Source: Dicyema japonicum
Lineage: Eukaryota; Dicyemida; Rhombozoa; Dicyemidae
Assembly: GCA_011109175.1 (NCBI GenBank)
Contig: RDEW01000002.1
Span: 1,408,111-1,472,110 of the forward strand
Direction: 5' to 3'
Length of the DNA stretch: 64,000 nucleotides
In this document: positions 44,375 through 54,989 of the stretch, piece after piece
How positions within the stretch are numbered: position 1 is the first letter of the stretch
Layout of the letters: every line of letters begins with the position of its first letter
The notes under the pieces: model-generated
The model's input: only the letters and a program-made list of their open reading frames with translations
Database searches by the model: none
What the model was told of the DNA's origin: nothing
Program-made: the position numbers and the translations under genes

Positions 44375-45216
44375 ATGACTAATATGCGGATTGTAAATGA
44401 CGGATTGAGATCAAACTCACTTTCAGTGTGGAGTGAAAACAAAGTTCTCCTTAATCCTGCTTTTATCGATAAACAACACGTGGCTGTAAACGGGAATATA
44501 GCAATTTATAATAAAATGTCTTATTTTATGTTACTAAATAATTTACCAAAGCGACATTTTGTGCTGCAAAGTCCACGATTCTGGCAATTTTGTGGCAGTC
44601 GAATTATCTGACGGAAAAATTAACGTCAAACCATGAATTATTTAAGATTTACGATACCCATAACGGAAATTTGCTTCATGGTCTTTATGACGATGATTTG
44701 AAAAAAAACCCCCTGCAAGTAGATCCGGTTTATTAAGGAGACACAGTTCTTAATAGCTAATTGTACTTTTTAGAATAAAGCCTATAGATGGGTCGGGAAT
44801 AGTCAAATCTTGGCAATATAAGAACGAATATTGCCTTAGGACAGTTAAGGAATCTCGGTGTACCTTCTCCCAGGCGGTTCAACCAGCCATAAAAAGAGTT
44901 CTAATGGGGACATATTTACATATGACGTTAAGACAGGAGATGAAGTCATGTGTTGTTTTAAGGGGTTTCAGTAAAAATAACTTGAAGAGATCAATTCACC
45001 AAAGTGACAGGACACATCTTTCGTGTTTTCCGAGTATATCATCCGTCCACACAACATTCTTTCATTACTGGGGGATGGGATAACACGATTTTGGTTTAAT
45101 TGTGGGTTACTAATGTAATTTTGGGATGATCGAAGTAAACATGCTCAGGTTAAAAGTTTGTAATTTAATAGAAAAGAAAAATCTCAGGTCCTATGTGGAG
45201 AAGTAAATTTATTTAA
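44375..45216 (+). CDS. WD40-repeat protein with eight ultra-short introns
   Basis: WD40 proteins form propellers that act as binding platforms. Exons: 44,375-44,529, 44,552-44,624, 44,647-44,718, 44,747-44,762, 44,788-44,857, 44,887-44,964, 44,988-45,093, 45,119-45,148, 45,172-45,216. Introns are 22, 22, 28, 25, 29, 23, 25 and 23 nt. The seventh (45,094-45,118) starts GT but ends AA. The exons sum to 645 nt, ending exactly at TAA, for 214 residues. Blade text: HDSGNFVAVELSDGKINIYD, LIANYGSGIVKSW, NGDIFTYDVKTGDEVM, VTGHIFRVFRVYHP, FITGGWDNTILFWDDRS. The SGGWDNT-type strand is common in WD40 repeats. The product holds about four blades, fewer than the usual seven, so it may be truncated. It converges on the Ig gene and their stop codons overlap. 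Confidence 0.8.
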
Positions 45217-46700
45217 AGATAAATTTATCGGTTTGGTATTCATCAGATATATCATCATCACTAAATATTTTGTCTTTGTTTTTCAAAAATGGTTGGTTTT
45301 CGCTAAAAATAAATCCAAAGCTACCATTTCATTTCAAAACAATTAAATCCGTCATGTGACTGCTGATCCATCACTAAAATTAATAAAACAAAAAATACAG
45401 CTATAACTCTCCCCCATCTTCCAATACAGATTTTAACCGCCCAGCAAATTAAAATGATAATCAATAATACAATGAAAGATATCGCAATTATCCTTCCAGA
45501 TCTGTTAGTTTTTTCTAAATATCCGAATAATGGGCTACTCGTATATTTTAATTCAATAGGAGGGGACTTATTCTCCCAAAAACGTGGCTCTCCAATATAC
45601 AGTAGTAGATTCCCGCCATGCTATCAAGATTACTGACATTTTGTGTTGAAATTTTCATAGTTCTGCTATTACACCTAATTGTACCTCTTAATATTCCCAG
45701 TCATTGGGGATACTTTGTATTTATCAGAGGAAGTGATTATTTTGTCTTCACGGTAGAAGTTAAGGTCGCTGAGATTTGTTAGAATTGGATCGATGGGAAC
45801 GATACATTCTAAAGTTGTGGATTGATTAGGCTTAAGAAAGGCGGTCTTTGGAGAATGGAGAATTAGCGACGGCACTCAAACATAAATATGAATAAACTCT
45901 CAACAACGATCATTCTGGAAGAGGATGTAGCAGTTATATTGTTGGAATTGAGATAAAATAAGCGAAGCACTGAATTGAGGCTGATTTTGTTATATTTCTG
46001 AGCAAAATTTGGCTGAAATTATCCCCTAAAAAATAAGTGCATAAATACATTCATGCATGATTTCCCCGTTAATGGTCCAATGAAGTCCTTTTCTTTTCGA
46101 CTCCCAATCCGATATCCCAATTGATGTCGTGAACCAGCAAGATCCACCATTAAGGACCACACAGTCTTTCATGTCATTATCAATCACAAGGGATTCAATG
46201 TAATCAAAAAGAGCACTTCGATTCCCAATACTGCAGTTCCAACGTCCCGGAGTTAGATCTTGGTCAAACTCTAGCAACCGTTAACAAAGCTTTAACCACG
46301 TGTGATGTTTGTCCCCATTTTATGATAACTTATTTCTTTTGATCCAACGCCAGAAAAGAAACATTTAAATAATTTTGAGTGTGATATTCTCGCTGTAAGA
46401 CCAGGCGGGGGATATTGCATGAGTGGAGAAGTAGTTAAGGATTGATTCGTCAAAAATATTCTAATTTTGTTCCCATCAGTGTTTGAACAGTTTATATTCG
46501 CATTTGAGCACTTAATCGTTACTCCGTCAAAGAATAGAATATCTATTTTCAATCAAATTGGGATACCCGGGAGTAATAATCATAGTCAAATGAGCAGCAC
46601 TCGGATTTACAGGAGCCTGGGACCGCCTTAGTTTCCACTTTTAGACAACCATTGCTTGGGACGTCCAAATTATAAACCACGGTTTTCTTATCTAAATATT
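45209..46700 (-). CDS. immunoglobulin-domain single-pass membrane receptor
   Basis: Minus strand, tiny introns. In order: a Cys-rich segment (VETKAVPGSCKSECCSFDYD, about 46,600), IDILFFDGVTIKCSNANINC, then LTPGRWNCSIGNRSALFD to VVLNGGSCWFTTSIGISDWE, then an Ig-like domain: NQSTTLECIVPIDP, LNFYREDKIITSSDKY, and SMAGIYYCILES with the DxGxYxC-type cysteine. Next comes a membrane helix, IIAISFIVLLIIILICWAV (about 45,497-45,440), a basic stop-transfer, and an acidic tail (KIFSDDDISDEYQTDKFIFK) ending TAA at 45,209-45,211. Introns that restore frame: 46,271-46,296 (26 nt), 46,026-46,048 (23), 45,663-45,684 (22), 45,303-45,324 (22); a 17-nt candidate lies at 45,567-45,583. Splicing near 46,560 and 45,940 is unresolved and no signal-peptide exon was found. 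This is probably a cell-surface recognition or adhesion protein. Confidence 0.78.
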
Positions 46701-46734
46701 AGAATATTATAAAATGACCACTATCAGGAAACAG

Positions 46735-46965
46735 TTGGGAGATCGGTCGAAGAGGTCCTTTAATGCAGCTGCAGTCGTTTTTGGCGACACAGTATTCGTT
46801 GTTAACCAAGTCAACTCTAAAAAAATCATGAATGAATTACTGAGCTGACGACTGGTCGACGTCGCATATGAAAAAACCGAAGGATGGCCAGACAAGGACA
46901 GGTGGAACAAATTTGAGAGGAATACAACGGTGATTAAAATTGCTGGTTATGAGGAAAAGTAGATT
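46735..46965 (+). other. kelch-repeat-like fragment
   Basis: Plus-strand text RSFNAAAVVFGDTVFVVNQV with NSKKIMNELLS, then (other frame) DDWSTSHMKKPKDGQT, fits the layout of a kelch repeat (R..aaavv...iyvvGG..., then D.W...M). The diagnostic GG is replaced by NQ and the frame breaks, so it would be a decayed single repeat next to the 5' end of the Ig gene. Confidence 0.33.
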
Positions 46966-46969
46966 TAAA

Positions 46970-47285
46970 AAAAAGTATAACATTGATAAGAAATTAGGTC
47001 GGTTATGAACTATTATATTTCTAAAAATTCCAGGCTAATTTATTTATTATTAAAAATAATAAAAATTGATAAAACGAATAGATAAATAATAAAAAATAGA
47101 TTGAATCTGGTTGGCCTTTAAAAATTTTTTAACACCTGACAGATCTCTGGGAAAAACTGCTATTGGCCTTGACATTCTTGTTAGCCACTGGTTTCCTTCA
47201 CTCTAAAAATCGGGGGTAAATGAATTAATTTAAAGAATAATTTATTTATATTGCCCAGAATATGAGTTAAAAGTGATCCCAAACC
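46970..47285. other. AT-rich spacer, no gene recognised
   Basis: AT-rich sequence with runs of AATAAT between the kelch-like fragment and the next R2-like element. Confidence 0.5.
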
Positions 47286-47289
47286 AACT

Positions 47290-49711
47290 AGGTGGAGGTC
47301 GATGCTTGCGAAGACGGCTATCTTGTATTGCTTTTCTTATTAAGACAGGTCTCATATTTTGTTTTGCATCTGTTCAACTGAGACTTGGAGTTCAATGGTA
47401 CGATCGAAGTTGCTTGAAGGAGAAACCCGATCCGCATTGAAGGACCTGATGGACCTCTCAATCCAACCTCTGATAATACAAGATTCTATTGGAGAAGCAT
47501 CCACCCTCTCCGAATGATCTACGTCACTGTTCACCCCCATCAAAAGTGACCCCTTTGACCACGTCGTCTGAGGATGTCATCAGGGCGTTATGGAACTTTG
47601 CACCAAGTAGCAGTGGAAGTCTCGATGGCTTAAGGCCCAGCCATCTTAAAGACCTTATTTCACCGACGATTGGAGACCAAGCATGTGGTCTCTCCTTCTC
47701 ACTCACTTCTCTTATGAACAGGATATTATCTGGACATTTGCCTGATTTGATAGGTCATATCTTGTTTTCGATAGTTTGATTGCAGTCGACAAGATGGGAG
47801 GTAGGATCCCCCGATCGCGGTCGGATTCATTTCAGAGACTAGCAGCCAAGATTGCTTCCAAATTTTCTACGTCAATCTTGTCAAAATTCCTTACTTCTCA
47901 GTCAAGTTGGAGTCTGAGTTCGTCTTGGATGTGAGGCAACCATTCACTCCATCAGGAAATTCATGAACCGCAGCATTCAAGACTTTAAAAGGCACACTAT
48001 GGTAAAAGCTGGACATCAAGAACGCTTTTAACAGTTTAAGAAGAGACTGCATTCTGGAGGCCTGCAAGAAAGATGTCCATATATTTTTGAACTGGTCAAT
48101 TATTCATACGGAAAGCCTACGTCACTATTGCACGGGGATTTCATGGTTCCATCGTCCTCAGGTGTTCAACAGGGCGACCCCCTCGGATCACTGCTGTTCT
48201 CCCTCGGAATTGAAGGATACGAAGCTTCTCGATGCCCACTCAACAATTGGTACTTCGATGAAGTTGTCATAGGAGGTGCCCCGGAAACGGTCTTCCAGGA
48301 GTTAGAAGTACTCATCCCCGCGTTGTCCGAGGTCGGTCTTGAGTTGAATACACGAAATGTGAAATAACAAACTGTGGTGTGCTGACGATGACTTCTCTTC
48401 AATTGTTCCAAAATTTTACTCCTTGTTTCCTGGTGGGATTTCGACCCCTGAAAACGAATTCATTTTTCTTGGATCACCGATCACTAGGAATGCGATGAAG
48501 CATGTCCTCCTTGACAAAAACAACTATGCTAATCGCTAGACAGATTACAGCTACTTGACTCACACTTAGCACCATTCCTCATGAAAAGAAGTCTTAACAA
48601 TCAGAGAATCGCCTATTTACTCAGGACAGCCCCGTACTATTCCAATTGGAGCAACTTGAGCACTTTGATTTGTCTTTCCTCAGCTCGACGGAGCAAATAT
48701 TCAAGTCAAATTCGATGATGCTACATGGAAGCAAGCCTTACTCCCAGTTAGATTTGGGGGTCTAGGAATCCATCGTACTTTGGACGTCTCACTTACTGCA
48801 CATCTGTCTTCACTCACGGCCTGCGAACCTTTGGTCAGGAGGATTCTACACTCCCTACCCGAATTCTCAATTGACCAAGACATAATCCACGCACGAGATG
48901 CCTGGAATGCCACCAACCTCCCCCTGCCTCCTTCACAAGACTGCCAGCAAAACCTAGACAATTTATTATGTTGAAAATCACTTGGACTCCTACTGGAATC
49001 AGCCAGTCAGCACCGACGCGCTTGTTTGCTTTCGGGGGCTTCCCCTAAAAGCGGAGCTTGTCTAAACGCCATCCCCAATGGAGTTCTGGGCACCTTTCTG
49101 GATGATGAATGCGTTAGAAGTGGTATCTCTCTGCGGCTGAGACTGAAAGTATGTGTACCTCATCCGTGCCGATGTGGCATTCTGATAGACTGCTATGGCC
49201 TGCACCCTATCTACTGCCAGAGGAGCGCTGGCAGATCTCCAAGGCACAAGGCTCTGAATGAGATTGTCAAGCGGGCTATGGATGCTGCTGGATACTCGGC
49301 CATTCTTGAACCGGTCGGGTTATGCAGAAGTGACGAGAAACGACCGGACGGGATGACCATATTTCCCTTTGAGGCCTGGAAACCACTTGTTTGGGACGTG
49401 ACATGTACAGACACGTTCGCCCCGAACAATCTTCACGAGTGAGCTTGAAGGGCCTGCTCTGCAGCCGTCAAGGCGGAGAAGGCCAAACTCGAAAAATACG
49501 TCGACCTTCCCAATAATGTTAAATTTGTTCCCCTTGCTATGGAGACTTTGGGATCCTACTCCCCCTCTACAATTGAGTTTTTCGGACGTCTTTTAAACCG
49601 GATCACCTCATGCACTGGAGATCTCCGGAAACGCCGCTGGCTATTTGAGCGAATTTCGCTCGCAATTCTGAGAGGGAACAGCCACGCAGTCAAGGCGGCA
49701 ACTAACTAATT
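47290..49711 (+). mobile_element. R2-like LINE, longest copy (N-terminal region to end)
   Basis: From the N-terminal region: SKLLEGETRSALKDL, KHPPSPNDLRHCSPPSKVTP, SSSGSLDGLRPSHLKDLISP, LDIKNAFNSLRRDCILEACK, SSGVQQGDPLGSLLFSLGIE, NWYFDEVVIGG, PVRFGGLGIHRTLDV, SQHRRACLL. Then the endonuclease: CRCGILIDCYGLHPIYCQRS, RSPRHKALNEIVKRAMDAAG, KRPDGMTIFPFEAWKPLVWD, VTCTDTFAPNN, METLGSYSPSTIEFFGRLLN, RISLAILRGNSHAVKAATN, ending TAA near 49,710. The catalytic box YLDD reads YFDE, replacing a metal-binding Asp, and there are several frameshifts, so it is inactive. Its 3' third is nearly repeated at 60,030-60,700. Confidence 0.92.
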
Positions 49712-50340
49712 TATGTTTTGACCAAAATAATTAAGTAAATTTAGATACCTGAAATGATTTGTTCATACACAAAATATGTTGTCAATTTTTCATTTGAAAT
49801 AGCTGAACCAACATTTGGTGAATTGACGGATAATGAATATCTAAGAATCAACAAAACGGTATTAATATGTCCATCTGTAATCAATGAAATTTGTCATCAT
49901 AAAGTGATTACATGGTTATTAGGATATTTTAGTTTAGAATTTATTATTTAATTTCGATAAAGTTATTTCATTATTTAATATTGTTTTAATTCTCTAATTA
50001 AGAGTTAGCAATGCTAAATTTATCTTTGACTCTCTATCTCCTGAACTTCCTTAAACAAGTTGATCTCCCGTTCAAAAAACTGCTAAAAATTATTGGAGCA
50101 AGATTCAGGTCCGCTCCTATCGAAAAACATCTTATTGAACGATAAAGGACCTCATTAATGGCGGCCAATATACCAGGCAGTCCCTTAAACAAAATACCTT
50201 GCATTCAGCTCACAATACGAGGTAGTGCCATCCTTAATAAAATCCGGATGTTTTTCCATGTCTCATCCTTCAAAGGAACTGTCGTCAGTCTCTCTGAGAG
50301 GGTGTCTGCCGAGGTGGATAGGTAATTTCATAAATTAATG
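49712..50340. other. no gene recognised
   Basis: A plus ORF at 49,754-49,951 (MICSYTKYVVNFSFEIAEPT) is AT-rich with no motif. The rest has no coding signal that I can defend. Confidence 0.4.
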
Positions 50341-50700
50341 ATTTGTGTTATATAGCGAAGATGGATTTAACAAAGATGGTGGTCCTGGTTCTGGAAAGAT
50401 GAGGCATCAAAAAGTTTGCCGGTGGAAGACCTGAATGTCGGTTCTCTAAGGAAAAGTCATAATGAACTAACACTCCTTGCATGGACCTCTAAAGTCTACA
50501 TGTCGAATGAGACAAAGATAAAAAAGGTTGACTGCTCTATTCTGAAGGGATATCAATCTGTCAACATTGTATGGAAGGATGGTGCAATAGATGGGTTGGG
50601 GACATCTATTTTTATCGTGACTATCTCCTAACTAAGAATTATTGTGTCATTTTATCAGAATTTGTATCTGTGAAAGTTTACCCGTCCCAGATTTGAAGCC
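50340..50700 (+). mobile_element. APE-type LINE endonuclease fragment
   Basis: Plus-strand text LNVGSLRKSHNELTLLAW, then KVYMSNETKIKKVDCSILKG, then SVNIVWKDGAIDGLGTSIFI fits the AP-endonuclease N-terminal half, with the catalytic Glu in NETK. It parallels the 38.7-kb copy (MVNETKVKKTQTHTMDGYYS) but is clearly diverged. Confidence 0.7.
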
Positions 50701-51129
50701 ATGTTCCGGAATGTCGGATTAACATATTTATTATTTAGTAATGTGGGATTGTGATAAACTATGCAATTAAAAAATTAAACAATTATAAAAAAATATAAAA
50801 ATAATATTAAATTTGAATTAATTAACGCATTCTTTAAAAAATTGTTTGTGATGCCTCTCACTTCAAATAGAAAATGTATTTTTTATCAAACAATTTAGGA
50901 AGGAATATCCATTTCTTAAAAATGTGGAAACGATCATACCGCTGAATGCATTCTGTGCTATTCGCGTTTCTCAATTTCTCATGGAGGGTGCTCTGATATA
51001 AAGGCTCACAAAAACAAAACTCAATGATATTAAAGAAAATAAATTTCAACGTGAGTTGTTTGAAAGAAATTTTTATATTTTTTATTGCTTCTGTGTATCG
51101 TATTTGGAATTGTGGGAAAAAATGAAGCT

Positions 51130-51495
51130 GAGGGGAATTCTTTCTTTGGATACAAAAAAGTGATATTGAATTGTTTGATGTAGAAGCATCGGCAGAAAAA
51201 AAATTAATAAAACATTGGATTCGAAGATATAAATATCGACGATTTATTTGAAGAATGTAAAACGTTTTGCTTTACAAAAGCTAATCAGGATAATTGTGAA
51301 TTAAATTGGATGCATGTTTGTAGATATTTTAATGAGAAGACTATTCAAATTCATAATTTTATTAAAATTATCTATGTTTTTTGCATGCACGGCACTACGG
51401 CTCATGTAGAAAGAATATTTTCAAATATGAATTCAACTTGGTTAAAAGAAAAAAGTCGAATGAAAGAAGAAATTCAAATCATTATTGAGTTGTAA
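51130..51495 (+). mobile_element. hAT-family transposase C-terminal fragment
   Basis: A plus frame reads NIDDLFEECKTFCFTKANQD, then IYVFCMHGTTAHVERIFSNM and NSTWLKEKSRMKEEIQII, ending in a stop at 51,495. This is the dimerisation region at the C terminus of hAT transposases (pattern xxTxxxVERxFSxxxxxxxxxRxxM). The catalytic residues and termini are not visible. Confidence 0.7.
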
Positions 51496-52189
51496 ATTGA
51501 ACATTTTTGAAAAATTCTAAAATAATCAAAAATTTTTAGATTAAATTCATTCAGTTCAAAAATATAATCGACTTTTTTGGTTAATTTTAAATAAAGAAAT
51601 CTTTTTTCTTGTTTTATGTGAAATTTTTTTGTCCCAGATATTGATTATCAAAATAAATAAATGTCCCGGATTTTTAGAATAGTAAAGTGGTAAGCCTAGT
51701 TATTCCTAATCTGAAAGAACAATGTTGGATAAACATTCACCTGGAGTTGGTAATAGTTTGAAATCAGAATAGAAAGCATATTCATGAAGTCAGACGTATC
51801 TCATATTGATTGAGACAATTACATGAGCTTCTTGTTGAATAATTTATGTATTTGACCCAATGAGTTTTCAACGAAGGATAATATCGTTATTGCAAGCAGG
51901 ACGAAATGGAACAATCATGGAAAGCTGTTTCGTCGAGGGTTAATAACGTTAAATAAACCGGATAGTAACATAACAGGAGGAATTACCCTCGATTTTTAGG
52001 GATCAATTAGAAACATGCAGACTTGATCCCTGATGATAAAAAGATTCAAATAACGATGCAAGTAAGCGGAAGAATAGCTGTCAATTCAAAACTAAAGTGT
52101 TACCTTATTGGAAGGTGAAAGCAGTCAGAAAATGCGAAACCAATGCTGCGGGTTATGACTTCATGGTCCTTTTCAACGAGGGACTTGAG

Positions 52190-52975
52190 ATTATGTTTGA
52201 CGTTTTACTGATTCTATATGAATTATGCCTCAGACAAGGTCATATTTTTCGAAGATATTCATTATTAGAATGATTCCGAAACCGGAAAAGCTGAGAAGAG
52301 ATCCAACAAGTTGCAAACCCATTTCTTCACTCAGTTCAATTTGGAGCATAGTGGTTGGAAGGATCTATGGCACAAAAAATGTGAAATTTTATATAAAACT
52401 CTGAGGACAAACTTAAAGGAAAAAGTTCCTGGGACAAGTGTTCATCCCACAATGCAGGACAAAAATATAACCCCTTCTATAACTCCAAAATCTTTAATAA
52501 TAAAGTTTTTTTATTTTTGTGGAAAATCAGAGACCTGATGTATTGCTAAATTACTTGCAAAAATATTAATTAAAATTAATTTTAAATTAAATTAATAAAT
52601 ACTGTGGTGTAACAAGGGTTAATTATAATATTAAACAGAAAAAATAAGATAAATACAGTCCGACCACACCCCAAGCCACCCCCGCTTTTTAGGGCATTTG
52701 TGAATCATGCCTATTTTTGAGTATTAATTGATAAACCATGGAGGTACTGGAATAATTGCTGCTAAAGTCTAATTTACGTATTATCAAAATGTTATTGTCA
52801 CATACAGAGCTCTCCTTAATATTTGGTGAGATATACTCTAGAAAATTTACGGTTATCGAGGGGACTCATCAAGGAGACTCCTTCTCCCAACTTCTATTCA
52901 TTCTATATTTGGAAGTTGTCATGAGAGAACTCAGAACACTATTCCAAGAAAAAAGTAACTTCCAGAGATGATGTG
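52190..52975 (+). mobile_element. APE-type LINE reverse-transcriptase fragment
   Basis: Plus-strand text: MIPKPEKLRRDPTSCKPISS, then IIKMLLSHTELSLIFGEIYS, then EGTHQGDSFSQLLFILYLEV with VMRELRTLFQEKS. The sequence stops before the YADD box. Multiple stops and an AT-rich insertion lie between the first and second parts. Confidence 0.7.
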
Positions 52976-53316
52976 GACCCAATTGCTAATAAAAAACAGA
53001 ATTGAAGCATTTATTGGTAAATGTACCATAACTGATTAAGAATTTGTTCCTCAAAGACAAAAAGAGTTCATGAAAGTAAAAATAATAGGTAATAATCTCG
53101 AGGAATAGTGGAGACACCTTTAGTCAAAACGTGATCATGACTTTTTCACGGAAGCGTAGGAATCCTGCTTTGCATCTACTGCTCGTCGCTTCCGTGAGTA
53201 GACGACCGATCCATAAAATTAAATTACCGAAAATGCAAAAATTCGACAGGTATAGATAGTTGATTCGGTGTAGCATTGGCTCTGACAGCGCGAATCTCCA
53301 TGCATGAGGCTCCCAG

Positions 53317-53720
53317 TCAATATTGTCTGTAAAATATTAGAGTGGCTTTGTCCACATTGAAAGTTCTTTCGACTAGTTCAAATAAAAGTTTTAGTAGGCT
53401 CTTTGCGAGGTTTGCTTGCAATGGGAAATTCATCAGCATGTCGTATGTTACTTTGTGAATAGTAAGAAAGCTCGTTGCTGGCGCTTGCATAGACCAAATA
53501 AAGATTCTAGGTTCTTTACATCTCCAGTCCGGAATGAATGTGTGCACATTGATTTTGTCGTTGATACCGAAAGGCAGTTGGTTGTCAACCAGTTGCTCAC
53601 ATTGTCCCACATCAGTTGAGTATTGGAGACTGGTTGACTGAAAACGGTTTGTGGTTGCACAATAAGGTAATTAACAATAATGTGTGATAGCGTTGACAGG
53701 TGTATGGGAGTCAATTTTCA
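53317..53720 (-). mobile_element. CR1/Jockey-type LINE fragment, region after the catalytic box
   Basis: Minus-strand text LMWDNVSNWLTTNCLSVSTT, then KSMCTHSFRTGDVKNLESLF, fits the segment after the YADD box in CR1/Jockey elements (DL..l..W...N.L.ln..Ks....f). The YADD box itself is not seen and the frames are broken. Confidence 0.5.
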
Positions 53721-54030
53721 AAAAGAAAACCGTGTGGAATTTTGGTTGCGGAAGAGAAGTGTAATCGCCATGAGTAAGAGTTTTTCAAGTAAAGCAAATC
53801 TTTTTGAATCTGCCATTTTTTGAGTTTCAAAAATGTGGCTGATTTTGGAATTGGTGATTCAAGAGGATTATTGATTTCTATGTAGTGTATTAACCAATTT
53901 CCTTTTGACCTCTGTTAACCATTAATAGAGTTTTAGTTCACTGGTCACTGATAATTAAGATTTGAAGTCACGTGTGTCTGCCTTGATAATTAAAATTTGA
54001 AGTCAAAATTTGGTTGACTTGAACGAGGAA

Positions 54031-54738
54031 ATGTCTGAAAACAACATTATGGTGGAGAAGTAATCAAACTGAATCTTCGCAGATACATAGTTTAAGCGGG
54101 AAAAGTTGATCGAGACTGAATCGAGTATGTGGAGACCATTTACTACACCTAAAATCACTGAAAAGCAGAATTTGTCTTTGGAAGCCTACATCAATCGAAT
54201 TAATGAGTACTACCAAAACTGCATCAGGGACATGGATACAAAGAAATATTATAAAAACAATTTGGATGATTCCAATGAGAATTTAGTCTCTCATACTCAA
54301 GCAAATGAAGATAACCATAAGGAATCAGATTTCTGACTTGAAGCAATATAACTACGAATTGGCGCTGAAACCCAAGGAGATTAATGAGCTCAGAGAACGT
54401 TATGCTAAACTTGAGGATATTTACTTTTAATCTCCATAATTCTCAAGTGCTGTCGAAAGATCTAGCTGTGATGAACCTCAATCTACTAAAATTTTCTCAA
54501 TGTCATCTCTTGATAAACAGTCTATACGACTTAGCTAAAAAATATCGACTCTAAACATTTTTTCTCGTAGAAAGTGATCTTCTGAGATCTGATTTAGGTG
54601 GGTCAAACATAAGAGATATTCGAATTCGTCTACTCCTGTGAGGAATAAAGAATCGCTAATATTTGACATGAAAGGAGTGCACCCATGCGCCGACCGCACA
54701 TCAATATTTCCTTCAAAAAATATAAAAAGAACAAATTT
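54031..54738 (+). CDS. coiled-coil protein gene with tiny introns
   Basis: From an ATG at 54,031 (MSENNIM). The main exon reads SSMWRPFTTPKITEKQNLSL, EAYINRINEYYQNCIRDMDT. A 25-nt GT..AG intron (54,286-54,310) joins it in frame to ITIRNQISDLKQYNYELALK and EINELRERYAKLEDIYF, with Leu/Ile heptads, before a TAA at 54,428-54,430. The 5' join is ambiguous: either a 39-nt intron (54,052-54,090) or two introns (23 and 25 nt) around a 7-nt exon. Downstream text in the same frame (SSAVERSSCDEPQSTKIFSM) and, after a 24-nt intron near 54,575, WVKHKRYSNSSTPVRNKESL reaches a stop near 54,738, but two stops at 54,428-54,440 separate it, so the gene may end at 54,430. No family recognised. Confidence 0.55.
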
Positions 54739-54739
54739 T

Positions 54740-54985
54740 TAATAATGCCTAAAATCAACCTTATCTTTAATTTCTGTCACTATAAAGTTTTGTTACAATT
54801 CAAAATAATATACTTTAAAACATGGTTTAAATTCTAAATTTTAATTTTATTGATCCAAAAAACCACCGTCATATTCAAAATAAACAAATTCAGGTGATCC
54901 CAGCCTCCCTTAGCAGTCTCGCATCTTTTCTCAGTGTTCCGATTAATAAATGAAATAATTATCTTATTTTTCTTAAAATTACTGT
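54740..54985. other. AT-rich spacer
   Basis: AT-rich DNA between the coiled-coil gene and the next R2-like element. No feature seen. Confidence 0.5.
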
Positions 54986-54989
54986 TTTA

